DNA of 64,000 bases from an uncultured Verrucomicrobiales bacterium. GTDB taxonomy: Bacteria > Verrucomicrobiota > Verrucomicrobiia > Verrucomicrobiales > Akkermansiaceae. This document shows, one piece after another, positions 42,742-51,050 of the stretch (positions are counted from its first letter, which is position 1; each line of letters begins with the position of its first letter). The stretch covers positions 1 to 64,000 of the forward strand of contig CALCHQ010000003.1 of the NCBI GenBank assembly GCA_937901085.1. The letters are read 5' to 3'. The notes under the pieces were generated by a model. It was not told where the DNA came from. It did not search any database and saw only the letters and a program-made list of their open reading frames with translations. The position numbers and the translations under genes were made by a program.

Positions 42742-43506
42742 TCACCCCTGAGCCAGCCGGGCGGCACGCTCCAACAGTTCAGGCACACCGTCCACCCCGA
42801 ATCCCCGGTCTGGCTGCAGACGCTGCAATTCAGCGCGCAGCTCCACTCTGAGGCGCAGCAGTCGGTTGAGCGGCATACTCTCCGAATGGGAGGCCGCCTC
42901 TTTCTGCAGCTGTCCGACCTGTGCGGCGCGTTCCTCAGCACGCTGCAACGCCGCCTGCAAATCCGGTCTGGCAGCCGCCGCCGATTCAGCATCGGACATA
43001 CGGCGCAGCAGGTACACCACATCATCCAGACAATCGCACCACTCACCATAGGCTCGCAGCAGAGGAGACTCCTCCCGGCGCTCTCCCGCCAGCGGGCGCG
43101 GGGCATTCATCTTGTAGAAACGGAACAACTGCATGAGTTCCTCTGCCCCATAGGCGTTCACCTCATGCAGTCGCTGCAATACCGGCATATACCCCTGGGT
43201 GATATGCATCAAATCCCGCATGGCCTGCTCCAGCGTGCGAATCGCCTCCGGGGTTTCCAGCGGGAGCTGGCTGAGACGTTCCGTCTCGCAGCGCATGAAT
43301 TCAAGCCGGGGTTTCAGTTCCTCTGCCACCTTGCGCCCGCTCTCCTGGTCGCTCACCGTACGCAGCAGGCGGTCCACCTCCTGCGTGGCAAGCAGCAGCT
43401 CGCGGCAAATTGCCTCCGGGGTTGCCGGCGCAGACTCCACCTGCCCCACCGCCACCGGCAGGACACAGAGCAGGGCAAGCCCCCCTATTGAGCGCAGATT
43501 CATCAT
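42742..43506 (-). CDS. Secreted helical protein of unknown function
   Basis: The 254-residue product begins MMNLRSIGGLALLCVLPVAVG, a signal peptide, and is then almost entirely helical and charged, with probable coiled-coil stretches (EAICRELLLATQEVDRLLRT, LQAALQRAEERAAQVGQLQK). No family was recognised. The ATG at 43506 is preferred to a GTG at 43512 because the promoter's -10 box ends 8 bases before it. It converges with the TolC-like gene with only 9 bases between the stops and no terminator visible. Confidence 0.75.
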   Translation of the reverse strand: MMNLRSIGGLALLCVLPVAVGQVESAPATPEAICRELLLATQEVDRLLRTVSDQESGRKVAEELKPRLEFMRCETERLSQLPLETPEAIRTLEQAMRDLMHITQGYMPVLQRLHEVNAYGAEELMQLFRFYKMNAPRPLAGERREESPLLRAYGEWCDCLDDVVYLLRRMSDAESAAAARPDLQAALQRAEERAAQVGQLQKEAASHSESMPLNRLLRLRVELRAELQRLQPDRGFGVDGVPELLERAARLAQG

Positions 43507-43514
43507 CTGCACAT

Positions 43515-43543
43515 ATTGTAACGCCCAAATCCCCTCCTGTCAA
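43515..43543 (-). promoter_or_regulatory. Promoter of the secreted helical protein
   Basis: On the minus strand TTGACA (43543-43538), 17 bases and TACAAT (43520-43515). It is near-consensus and placed for a leaderless transcript from the ATG at 43506. Confidence 0.7.
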
Positions 43544-43580
43544 GGGGAGGAATGTCAGGAATCCCGCCAGCCTGCCCAGG

Positions 43581-43620
43581 AAAGAAAACAGGGTGTGCAG
43601 CCCTTCAGCCGCACACCCTG
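43581..43620 (-). terminator. Terminator of the mmd operon
   Basis: CAGGGTGTGC (43589-43598) pairs with GCACACCCTG (43611-43620). On the minus strand it is followed by TTTTCTTT, giving an intrinsic terminator 26 bases after the beta-subunit stop codon. Confidence 0.8.
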
Positions 43621-43646
43621 CCCCTGCAAGCAGGAAAGTATCTTCT

Positions 43647-45068
43647 TTAATGACCACTCAGCGTGGTGATATAGTAACCGGCAATCACAGCCGTACCAAT
43701 CACACCGGCCACATTCGGGCCCATGGCATGCATGAGCAGGAAGTTCGTGCGGTCAGCCTGCTGGCCCACGTTGTGGGACACACGGGCAGCCATCGGCACA
43801 GCGGACACACCAGCCGAACCGATAAGCGGGTTGATGGGGTTCTTGCGCCAGCCGGGAACCAGGTTCATGAGCTGGGCGCAAAGCAGGCCACACACGGTTG
43901 CCACGGCAAAGGCCACCACACCCAGAAGGATGATGAGGAGGGTTTCCTGCTGGAGGAAACGGGCACCCTGCATGGTAAGTCCCACGGACACACCGAGAAG
44001 AATGGTGGTGATGTTCATGAGTTCGTTCTGAGCGCAGCTTACCAGACGCTCGGTCACCTGGCATTCGCGCAGGAAGTTGCCCAGCATCAGCATACCCAGC
44101 AGCGGAGCGGCATCCGGGCAGAGCAGAATGGTGGTCAGCGTCACCACGAAGCAGAAGAACAGCTTCTCGCCCTTGGATACCTGACGCAGACTCTTCATCT
44201 TGATCTTGCGCTGGGCTTCCGTGGTGCAGAGCTTCATGAACGGCGGCTGAATCAGCGGCACGAGAGCCATGTAGGTGTAGGCCGCCACTGCAATGGCACC
44301 CAGCAGTTCCGGAGCCATCTTACTGGCCAGGAAGATGGAGGTAGGGCCGTCAGCACCGCCAATGATGCCGATGGCTGCTGCCTGTCCCTTGGTGAAGCCA
44401 AGCCCCACCGCGCAGAGGAAGGTGAAAGCCACACCACCCTGGGCAGCGGCACCCAGCAGCAGAGACTTGGGAGAAGCCAGAAGAGGGCCGAAGTCCGTGA
44501 GCGCACCCACACCCATGAAGATAAGGGCCGGGAAAATCTCACACTTGATACCGAGGCCGAGCCAGTCGAACAGACCGCCGTGCGGCTTCACCAGCAGGTA
44601 CTTCTGCGGAGTCTGGCCGCTCACGACCAGTTTACCCTTCTGCACCTTGCCGGTTTCCGGGTCCACGGCATCCTTGACGGTCATGGGAGCATCCATGGCA
44701 GCGGTGTACTCAGCAGCCTGAGCCGGGTCAATGCCCTCGGTACTCTGCTTGCTGACACCGGCATCCTCAAACGGAGCCAGTTCCAGCTGGATGAAGCCCA
44801 CATCCTGCATCGTGGAGCGGGTCACCTTGCCTTCTTCAATGGCAACCACCTCACGCTGAGCCTGGGTGATGACCATACCGTTGTCCGGAATGTTGGCGAT
44901 AAGGGCACCGAAAGCAATCGGCACCATGAGCAGCGGTTCAAACTGCTTCACCACACCCAGATACAGCATCACGGCCACAACACCCCACATCACATACATC
45001 TGCCAGGTCATCTGATAGATGCCCATGCCGGAGATGAAGCTCGCGAAGGAATCGAAAAGTTCTTGCAT
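43647..45068 (-). CDS. mmdB: Sodium-pumping decarboxylase beta subunit (MmdB/OadB family)
   Basis: This membrane subunit couples decarboxylation of carboxybiotin to Na+ export. Family motifs are KQFEPLLMVPIAFGALIANIP, FPALIFMGVGALTDFGPLLA, IGIIGGADGPTSIFLASKM and NPLIGSAGVSAVPMAARVSH with the ion-site region. The 473-residue length exceeds the roughly 380-430 usual because about 95 residues, from VITQAQREVVAIEEGK to KYLLVKPHG, are inserted between the second and third membrane segments. Together with the carboxyltransferase (46053), the biotin carrier and the gamma/delta-type subunit, it forms one operon. Methylmalonyl-CoA is the likely substrate, but oxaloacetate or glutaconyl-CoA cannot be excluded from this subunit alone. 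Confidence 0.9.
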   Translation of the reverse strand: MQELFDSFASFISGMGIYQMTWQMYVMWGVVAVMLYLGVVKQFEPLLMVPIAFGALIANIPDNGMVITQAQREVVAIEEGKVTRSTMQDVGFIQLELAPFEDAGVSKQSTEGIDPAQAAEYTAAMDAPMTVKDAVDPETGKVQKGKLVVSGQTPQKYLLVKPHGGLFDWLGLGIKCEIFPALIFMGVGALTDFGPLLASPKSLLLGAAAQGGVAFTFLCAVGLGFTKGQAAAIGIIGGADGPTSIFLASKMAPELLGAIAVAAYTYMALVPLIQPPFMKLCTTEAQRKIKMKSLRQVSKGEKLFFCFVVTLTTILLCPDAAPLLGMLMLGNFLRECQVTERLVSCAQNELMNITTILLGVSVGLTMQGARFLQQETLLIILLGVVAFAVATVCGLLCAQLMNLVPGWRKNPINPLIGSAGVSAVPMAARVSHNVGQQADRTNFLLMHAMGPNVAGVIGTAVIAGYYITTLSGH

Positions 45069-45138
45069 ATCTGTATAATGCGTTGTTTATACACTACCTC
45101 TGCCCCCCTTTTGGGGCGCAGAGCCTGCAGATACATAC

Positions 45139-45531
45139 TTAACCGATGTAAGCCAGAGTCTGACCCTCCGTCACGGTGTCACCGGGCTTCACAGCAAAGC
45201 TGGTCACGGTGCCGTTGGCGGGAGCATAAATCACGGTGTTCATCTTCATGGCCTCCACGGTCATCACCTGGTCGCCTTCCTTGACGGCAGCGCCGGGCTG
45301 CACATCGAGGGACACCACCTTGGCAGCCAGCGGGCTCGGAATGGGAGTGCCGGAACCGGCAGCGGCCGGAGCAGGAGCAGCAGCCACAGGAGCGGGAGCG
45401 GCTACGGGAGCGGGAGCCACCACGGGGGCTGCCACGGGAGCGGGAGCGGCGGCCACGGGGGCGGTGCCACCCACGGTTTCCACGGTTACATCAAAGGTCT
45501 GACCGGCGACAGTAATACGGAGCTGTTTCAT
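45139..45531 (-). CDS. mmdC: Biotin carrier subunit of the decarboxylase
   Basis: The 130-residue protein carries biotin between the carboxyltransferase and the membrane pump. It has a short N-terminal strand region (MKQLRITVAGQTFDVTVE), a flexible Ala/Pro linker of about 40 residues typical for these carriers, and a biotinyl domain with EAMKM (93-97), K96 being the biotinylated lysine. It lies between the delta-type and beta subunits with gaps of 64 and 70 bases. Confidence 0.93.
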   Translation of the reverse strand: MKQLRITVAGQTFDVTVETVGGTAPVAAAPAPVAAPVVAPAPVAAPAPVAAAPAPAAAGSGTPIPSPLAAKVVSLDVQPGAAVKEGDQVMTVEAMKMNTVIYAPANGTVTSFAVKPGDTVTEGQTLAYIG

Positions 45532-45595
45532 ATCTTGTTTTCTATTTGTATATTGTTTGAAGTGTTTTTTGGAGGAATGGGTGTGCGAGGTTTTA

Positions 45596-46018
45596 TCAGC
45601 GCACGGGAGAATTGTTCATGGCAGCAGCGCGGCCTCCCTGCCCGTAGGCAGTATCAACCGGCTTGATATCCAGAATGCGAGCCTCATCGCCCACGGTCAC
45701 CTTGACCGCAGCAGCAATGGCGGCAACGACCTGCGGTGTGATGCTGCTCTGCGCAGCATCGTAGATGCCGGCGGCAATGGCTGCCACCTGGGCAGGCGGC
45801 AGCTCCGGTGCCACCACAGGGGCAGCCGCCGGAGCAGGAGCCATGGCTGCCTTGGCAGCCTCGGCCTGCGCCTTGCGCTTAGCATCCAGACGCTGTGCCA
45901 CGGCTCCCGATACCGTCAGAATGACGCTCAGGAAGCAGAGGCAGCACACCACCACACACATGCCGGTCACCTGGTAGATGACGGCATCCATATCGAGTGC
46001 AGCGAGTGTCTGTATCAT
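45596..46018 (-). CDS. mmdD: Small membrane subunit of the decarboxylase (OadG/MmdD-like)
   Basis: The 140-residue protein has one N-terminal membrane helix (VIYQVTGMCVVVCCLCFLSV), a basic stretch, an Ala/Pro-rich linker and a C-terminal region rich in Ala and Ile. OadG/MmdD subunits anchor and stabilise the complex and have exactly this single-helix plus linker design. Assignment rests on this architecture and on its place directly after the carboxyltransferase (34-base gap). Confidence 0.8.
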   Translation of the reverse strand: MIQTLAALDMDAVIYQVTGMCVVVCCLCFLSVILTVSGAVAQRLDAKRKAQAEAAKAAMAPAPAAAPVVAPELPPAQVAAIAAGIYDAAQSSITPQVVAAIAAAVKVTVGDEARILDIKPVDTAYGQGGRAAAMNNSPVR

Positions 46019-46052
46019 TGTTTATTTGGGTTTGTGAAATCGGGGAGAAGAA

Positions 46053-47618
46053 TTACAGCGGCATGTTGCCGTGCTTCTTGGCGGGGTGGCTTTCGCGCTT
46101 GCTGAGCAGGGTACGCAGCGTCAGCGCAATACGGGCGCGGGATTCAGCCGGGTTGATGATATCCGTCACCTGGTCAGATGCCGCAGCAGCGTAGGGATTG
46201 GAGAAGGCCTGCTCGTATTCGGCCACCAGTTCCTTCTGGCGAGTGGCGCGGGCATCAGCATCCTCGATAGCCTTCAGCTCGCGGCCATACAGAATCTGCA
46301 CCGCACCGGCAGCCCCCATCACAGCAATCTCCGCGCAGGGCCAGGCAAACACGGCATCGGCACCCAGGCCCTTGCAGCACATGGCAATGTAGGCACCGCC
46401 GTAGGCCTTGCGCATGATGAGCGTCACCTTCGGCACAGAGGCAGAGGAGTAGGCGTAAATCATCTTGGCACCGTGGCGGATGATGCCGCCGCGCTCCTGC
46501 TGCTTGCCGGGCAGGAAACCGGGCACGTCCACCAGGTTCACCAGCGGAATGTTGAACGCATCGCAGCAGCGGATGAAGCGGGCCGCCTTATCCGAAGCGT
46601 CAATATCCAGGCAGCCGGCCTTCACAGCAGGCTGGTTGGCAATAATGCCCACCACCACACCGCAGATACGGCCGAAGCCCACCACCACGTTACCGGCAAA
46701 GTTGGCATGCACTTCCAGGAAGCTGCCTTCGTCCACCAGGCGGGAAATCACCTTCTGAACATCCAGCGGCGTGTTGTTATTGTCGGGGATGATGTCGTTC
46801 ATGCCCTCCTGCGGAGCAATGTCGAGCGGCTGGCTCAAATCATGCGGCGGCTCCTGGGCGTTGTTCGACGGCAGATAGGTCAGCAGCTGCTTGGCAATGG
46901 AAATGGCGTGTTCATCCGTCTCGGCCACAAAGTGAGCATTGCCGGAAACAGAGGAATGCACAGCAGCACCGCCGATTTCCTCCATGGTACACTGCTCGTA
47001 TGTCACCTGCTCAATCACCTTGGGCCCGGTAATGTACATACCGGCAGCACCACCCTTGCGGATGATGATGAAGTCCGTCAGAGCCGGGGAATAGGCCGCC
47101 CCACCGGCGCAGGGACCGAGAATCAGCGAAATCTGCGGCACCACACCGCTGGCCGCCACGTTGTTGTAGAACACGTTGGCAAAGCCGGTCAGCGATTCCA
47201 CACCCTCCTGCAGGCGGGCGCCGCCGGAGTCATTAATCTGGATAATGGGCATACCCGCCTTGAGTGCATACTGCTGGGCGTCGCAAATCTTCTGGGCGTG
47301 CATGTAGCCCAGCGAGCCACCCTGCGCCAGGAAATCGGCCGAGGCGGCGGCCACGGGGCGGCCATCCACCAGACCGAAGCCCGTCACGATGCCATCGCCA
47401 GGAATTTCCTTGTTGAGCATACCGAAATTGCTGCAATGGTGCTTCGTGTGCATGCCGATTTCGGTAAACGAACCGTTGTCGAACAGGCAGGCAATGCGCT
47501 CACGAGCCGTCCAATCGCCCTTGGCGTGGCGGGCATCGTATTTCTCCTGAGAGGCAGCATACTTCACCTTCTTCTGACGAGCCTCAAGCTCTTCAAGCAA
47601 TCTGGGATCAATAGCCAT
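46053..47618 (-). CDS. mmdA: Methylmalonyl-CoA decarboxylase alpha subunit (carboxyltransferase)
   Basis: This cytoplasmic subunit moves CO2 from the acyl-CoA to biotin; with the other subunits it turns methylmalonyl-CoA to propionyl-CoA while exporting Na+. The 521-residue chain shows carboxyltransferase motifs: DGIVTGFGLVDGRPVAAASA, QINDSGGARLQEGVESL, GPCAGGAAYSPALTDF, VDVPGFLPGKQQE and MRKAYGGAYIAM. Propionyl-CoA carboxylase beta chains are very similar, but the adjacent beta and delta-type pump subunits decide for the decarboxylase. It is first in the operon; a TAGAAT -10-like box near 47680 could be its promoter. Confidence 0.9.
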   Translation of the reverse strand: MAIDPRLLEELEARQKKVKYAASQEKYDARHAKGDWTARERIACLFDNGSFTEIGMHTKHHCSNFGMLNKEIPGDGIVTGFGLVDGRPVAAASADFLAQGGSLGYMHAQKICDAQQYALKAGMPIIQINDSGGARLQEGVESLTGFANVFYNNVAASGVVPQISLILGPCAGGAAYSPALTDFIIIRKGGAAGMYITGPKVIEQVTYEQCTMEEIGGAAVHSSVSGNAHFVAETDEHAISIAKQLLTYLPSNNAQEPPHDLSQPLDIAPQEGMNDIIPDNNNTPLDVQKVISRLVDEGSFLEVHANFAGNVVVGFGRICGVVVGIIANQPAVKAGCLDIDASDKAARFIRCCDAFNIPLVNLVDVPGFLPGKQQERGGIIRHGAKMIYAYSSASVPKVTLIMRKAYGGAYIAMCCKGLGADAVFAWPCAEIAVMGAAGAVQILYGRELKAIEDADARATRQKELVAEYEQAFSNPYAAAASDQVTDIINPAESRARIALTLRTLLSKRESHPAKKHGNMPL

Positions 47619-47777
47619 AATTCTGAATAAGTAAAGGTTTTCTTATCGCGGGCTGTGGGTACAGTCCACCTACGTTGCCAGATTCTACCACGCCCGCCCC
47701 GCCAAGAAAAGCAAAATCTGCCGAAAGAGGAGAGAAAAGTACAAAGGCGGGCACCCGGCAGATGACCGGGGCGAAAG

Positions 47778-48659
47778 TCAGCCCTGCACGTTGATGCGGG
47801 GGGTCAGGATGCAGCGGCGGTATGTCCCCGGCGCCACATGTGTACGCGGCCACACAATGCAGTCATCCATCACCACACCAGCGGGAATCACCGCGTCCTG
47901 CCCCACCACACAATCCTCTCCCAGATTGGCCGCAGCAGAAATACTCGCCGTCGGGTGGATGCGCTCGCGGCTGGCAAGCTCCATCATGGTATCAATATAG
48001 CCGGCAGGAGAACCGATTTCATGCCAGTTGGCCCAGTCGAACACCACACCGCCCACGCGGCCTTGCCTGATGAGTTCTAACCAGATTGGCACAATTGAAA
48101 ACTCCTCCTCCTCCGGGAACAAGTCCGCCACTTCCGGCTCCATGAGATACACCCCCGCAAACTGGTGTGTACCAGGATTCACCCCCAGCGCATGGCGCAT
48201 ATCCGTCACCGCGCTACTTTCCGAGTCAAAGCCCACATTACGCTTGCCGTCCACACTCCGCAACGCCAGCGTCACCATATTACCGCGGCGCTTGTGTTCC
48301 GCCAGCAGATCCGCCACCGGGATATCCGTCAGAATATCGCCATTATGCACCAGCAGCGGTTCACCCGGCTTCACCCAGGGCATAATCTTCTTCACCCCGC
48401 CGCCGGAATCCAGCGGGTGTTCCTCCTCGCTGAACGACACCGGGCAACCACGGTACCGGGGCTCCGGGAAGGCGCGTTCCCACATCAGCGGCAGGCAGGA
48501 GATATTCACCATGAACTCCGACACCCCGCAACGCAGGTAGTGGTCCATCGTGTGCTGAATGAGCGGCTTCTGAAAAACCGGCATCAGCGGCTTGGGGAGG
48601 ATGTGAGTCAGAGGCGCCAGTCGCGTACCCAGCCCGGCACCCAATATAAATGCTTGCAT
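47778..48659 (-). CDS. Sugar-nucleotidyltransferase (NDP-sugar synthase)
   Basis: The 293-residue protein begins with the nucleotidyltransferase signature MQAFILGAGLGTRLAPLT, followed by PKPLMPVFQKPLIQH and LLVHNGDILTDI with the metal Asp. The C-terminus has left-handed beta-helix type repeats (ASISAAANLGEDCVVGQDAV). Such enzymes activate sugar-1-phosphates for polysaccharide or cell-wall recycling; the substrate is not clear and a MurNAc-1-P or mannose-1-P type enzyme is possible. It starts 3 bases after the CPBP protease gene, forming an operon. Confidence 0.88.
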   Translation of the reverse strand: MQAFILGAGLGTRLAPLTHILPKPLMPVFQKPLIQHTMDHYLRCGVSEFMVNISCLPLMWERAFPEPRYRGCPVSFSEEEHPLDSGGGVKKIMPWVKPGEPLLVHNGDILTDIPVADLLAEHKRRGNMVTLALRSVDGKRNVGFDSESSAVTDMRHALGVNPGTHQFAGVYLMEPEVADLFPEEEEFSIVPIWLELIRQGRVGGVVFDWANWHEIGSPAGYIDTMMELASRERIHPTASISAAANLGEDCVVGQDAVIPAGVVMDDCIVWPRTHVAPGTYRRCILTPRINVQG

Positions 48660-48662
48660 ATA

Positions 48663-49361
48663 TTACCAGAGATGAGGAAGATTCAACTTAATGGCGCAGA
48701 CACCCATGATGAGGTTCGCCACCGCATGCATCACCACCACCGAAGTGAGACGCTTCGTGTAAACCACCAGTACATACGCCAGGCTGCCATACACCAGAGC
48801 CCCGGCATAATCCACGGGACGGTGTACCAGCATGAACGCCAGCGTCACTACTGTGTAGGCCAGCCAGCTGCCCTGCCCCAGCGGCACCGACTGCGGAAAA
48901 TCGCGGTTCACGCACCAACGCATCAGATAGCCGCGCCAGAAAAACTCCTCCACCAGCGCCACTATCACCACCGCGCGAGCAAAGCGGAACCCATATTCCA
49001 CCCACACAGCCAGCCAGTCATCGCCAAACACCGCTGCCGGGTCAAAGCCCGGTTCCGCCGGAATCCAGCCGGTCACATACGGCACCAGCCAGAACGCAAT
49101 CCCCACCACACCGGCCACAGCCCCCAGCAGACATGGGAGCAGCGCCCAGTCCCACTCCACCAAGCGGCGCACATGCCACAAGTACCCACCGCACACCAGC
49201 ACCTGCAGCGGGTACACCCACATCTCCGGCGCCCGCTGCCACCAGCTCACGCTGGGGTGGTCCCATTTCCAGCTTCCCTCCACTACCCACAGCAGCAGAT
49301 TCAGCGCAAGAAACAGCACAAAAGGCACAACGTAAGTGCGAAACAGTTTTTGGTCAGACAT
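48663..49361 (-). CDS. CPBP-family intramembrane protease (CAAX protease-related)
   Basis: The 232-residue membrane protein has about six to seven hydrophobic segments and the CPBP motifs: VALVEEFFWRGYLMR (EExxxR), FMLVHRPVDYAGALVYGSL and VVMHAVANLIMG. A subgroup of these proteases is linked with exosortase/PEP-CTERM sorting. PEP-CTERM proteins are encoded in this window at 51683 and 58796, so a role in surface-protein processing is possible. The start MSDQKLFRTYV lies 8 bases before the inverted repeat of the downstream element. Confidence 0.85.
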   Translation of the reverse strand: MSDQKLFRTYVVPFVLFLALNLLLWVVEGSWKWDHPSVSWWQRAPEMWVYPLQVLVCGGYLWHVRRLVEWDWALLPCLLGAVAGVVGIAFWLVPYVTGWIPAEPGFDPAAVFGDDWLAVWVEYGFRFARAVVIVALVEEFFWRGYLMRWCVNRDFPQSVPLGQGSWLAYTVVTLAFMLVHRPVDYAGALVYGSLAYVLVVYTKRLTSVVVMHAVANLIMGVCAIKLNLPHLW

Positions 49362-49368
49362 GCAGAAG

Positions 49369-49867
49369 TACGAAGTACGAGGTGGGAAGTACGAAGTATG
49401 AAGTTACGCGGGCTTACGCCCGCCGGATTTTTTCATATTGCGACGCTTTGTGATACAGGAAGTGGTAATGATTGCGGTCAGCTCATTGGCTTCCTTCATC
49501 AATGCTTCTATTTTGTGTCGTTTCACCAGTTCACACGCCACGAGCATATCCATCCAGAACTCAGCTTCGTCCGATTCCTCTTCACATATTTTGAGTTTAT
49601 TGAGGTAATCCTTATCTGACTTGGCGCGCCCGGAAGCCCGATAATTAGCAGCAACAGAGGTGGCACAACGGAACAACTGGTCGCGCATGTGCAGAGATTC
49701 AGGAGTCCCCGGAAGCGAGCTGCACAGTTTGAACACCCGCAACGCAAACGCCCGCGTGCGCTGCGTTAACGTCTCTCTGAAGTCCAGTCCATTATTCATC
49801 TTCCCATCACCTGCGGGCGTCAGCCCGCGTAACTTCATACTTCGTACTTCCCACCTCGTACTTCGTA
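49369..49867. mobile_element. Inverted-repeat cassette carrying a four-helix-bundle gene
   Basis: Two 55-bp inverted repeats (49369-49423 and 49813-49867) match with a single mismatch. Each contains nested short repeats of the type GAAGTACGAAGTA and a small GC hairpin (GCGGGC...GCCCGC). They enclose only the four-helix-bundle gene; the gene's last codons lie in one repeat. The cassette is placed cleanly between a protease gene and an aminotransferase gene. No transposase is present. Confidence 0.75.
49404..49799 (-). CDS. Four-helix-bundle (S23/avd-like) protein
   Basis: The 131-residue protein matches the S23-type four-helix-bundle family, first known from rRNA intervening sequences: LDFRETLTQRTRAFALRVFK, then LPGTPESLHMRDQLFRCATS, VAANYRASGRAKSDKDYLNK and CEEESDEAEFWMDMLV. 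The start MNNGLDF at 49799 is preferred because the upstream codons lie in the flanking inverted repeat. Members are usually found as single mobile-looking genes with repeats around them, sometimes beside retroelements. The molecular role is not known. The C-terminal GGRKPA is encoded by the repeat. Confidence 0.88.
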   Translation of the reverse strand: MNNGLDFRETLTQRTRAFALRVFKLCSSLPGTPESLHMRDQLFRCATSVAANYRASGRAKSDKDYLNKLKICEEESDEAEFWMDMLVACELVKRHKIEALMKEANELTAIITTSCITKRRNMKKSGGRKPA

Positions 49868-49868
49868 A

Positions 49869-49900
49869 TTTCTGCGAATCACTTCAGTGATTCGCAGAAA
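49869..49900 (-). terminator. Perfect 15-bp hairpin at the 3' end of the aminotransferase gene
   Basis: TTTCTGCGAATCACT (49869-49883) pairs perfectly with 49886-49900 around a 2-base loop. It overlaps the last codons and stop (49879) of the aminotransferase gene and directly abuts the inverted-repeat cassette. It lacks a T-run and is only a tentative terminator. Confidence 0.45.
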
Positions 49901-51048
49901 CGCGCCATTTTATCGCAGGCCTGTTCCAGCAGATTCTGGGCAGTTGCATAGCAGCAGCGGAGGTAGCCCTCGCCGCAGGCGCCGAACGCCGTACCCGGCA
50001 CAGCAGCCACCTTGTGTTCCTTGAGCAGGCGCAAGGCGAATTCCTTGGAACTGATACCGAAGCGTTTGATGCTCGGGAAGGTGTAGAACGCACCACCCGG
50101 CAGATGACAGTCCATCCCCATCTCATTGAAACGGCCCACAATGTAGTCACGGCGCTTATGGTAACTCTCACGCATCTCCAGCATAGCCGGCACACCATTC
50201 TGCAAAGCCTCAATACCCGCCTCCTGAGAGGTGATGGTCGGGCAGATCATCGTATAGGAATGCACCTTCATCATCTGCTCAATCAGCTCCTTCGGGCCGC
50301 AGGCGTAGCCCAGGCGCAGTCCCGTCATGGCAAAAGCCTTGGAGAAACCATGCAGCAGCAGCGTGCGTTCCTTCATCCCCGGCAGCGAAGCAATGGAAGT
50401 ATGCTCCTCCTCATCGTAACGCAGCTCGGAATAAATCTCATCCGTCAGCACAAACAAATCATGCTTGATGCAGATGGCCGCAATCTCCTCCAGCGTCTTG
50501 CGGGGCGCAATCGAGCCGGTCGGGTTCGTGGGGAAATTCAGCATCAGCACCTTGGTACGCGGGGTGATAGCCGCCTCCAGCTTGGCAGGATTCAGAGCGA
50601 AGAGGTCATCTATACTCGTCTCCACCGGCTTGGGAATACCGTAAGCCATCATCACCGTAGGCGCATAGCTCACATAGCACGGCTCGTGGTACAGCACCTC
50701 ATCCCCCGGATTCAACAGGCAGCGCAACGCAAGGTCAATCGCCTCGCTCACACCCACGGTAGGCAGAATCTCGCAGAGCGGGTCATATTCCACATGGAAA
50801 AAGTCCCCCACATACTTGCTGATAGCACGGCGCAGACTCTCCAGCCCGTAATTGCTGGTATAGGTCGTGTGCCCTTTCTCCAGCGATACAATGGCCGCCT
50901 CGCGGATATTCCAGGGGGTCACGAAATCAGGCTCGCCCACCCCCAGCGAAATAATATCCTTGCTGCCGGTAGCCAGGTCAAAGAACTCACGGATACCGGA
51001 ACGCGGCATGTCCATGACCTGCTTGGAAAGCATCTTGGTCCAGTCCAT
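49879..51048 (-). CDS. PLP-dependent aminotransferase (class I/II)
   Basis: The 389-residue enzyme belongs to the aspartate/aromatic aminotransferase fold group. Motifs are ISLGVGEPDFVTPWNI, YTSNYGLESLRRAIS, LMLNFPTNPTGS, LTDEIYSELRYD and the PLP lysine in LHGFSKAFAMTGLRLGYA, with RCCYATA near the end. The amino-acid substrate is not determined by these motifs. Its start is 2 bases after the stop of the Lrp-type regulator gene, so the regulator and enzyme form an operon; an amino-acid-responsive control is plausible. Confidence 0.92.
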   Translation of the reverse strand: MDWTKMLSKQVMDMPRSGIREFFDLATGSKDIISLGVGEPDFVTPWNIREAAIVSLEKGHTTYTSNYGLESLRRAISKYVGDFFHVEYDPLCEILPTVGVSEAIDLALRCLLNPGDEVLYHEPCYVSYAPTVMMAYGIPKPVETSIDDLFALNPAKLEAAITPRTKVLMLNFPTNPTGSIAPRKTLEEIAAICIKHDLFVLTDEIYSELRYDEEEHTSIASLPGMKERTLLLHGFSKAFAMTGLRLGYACGPKELIEQMMKVHSYTMICPTITSQEAGIEALQNGVPAMLEMRESYHKRRDYIVGRFNEMGMDCHLPGGAFYTFPSIKRFGISSKEFALRLLKEHKVAAVPGTAFGACGEGYLRCCYATAQNLLEQACDKMARFCESLK

Positions 51049-51050
51049 AA

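Noticed and set aside
45075..45130. Possible hairpin between mmdC and mmdB
   Set aside because: The C-rich and G-rich arms pair only with bulges and no T-run follows; not a convincing terminator.
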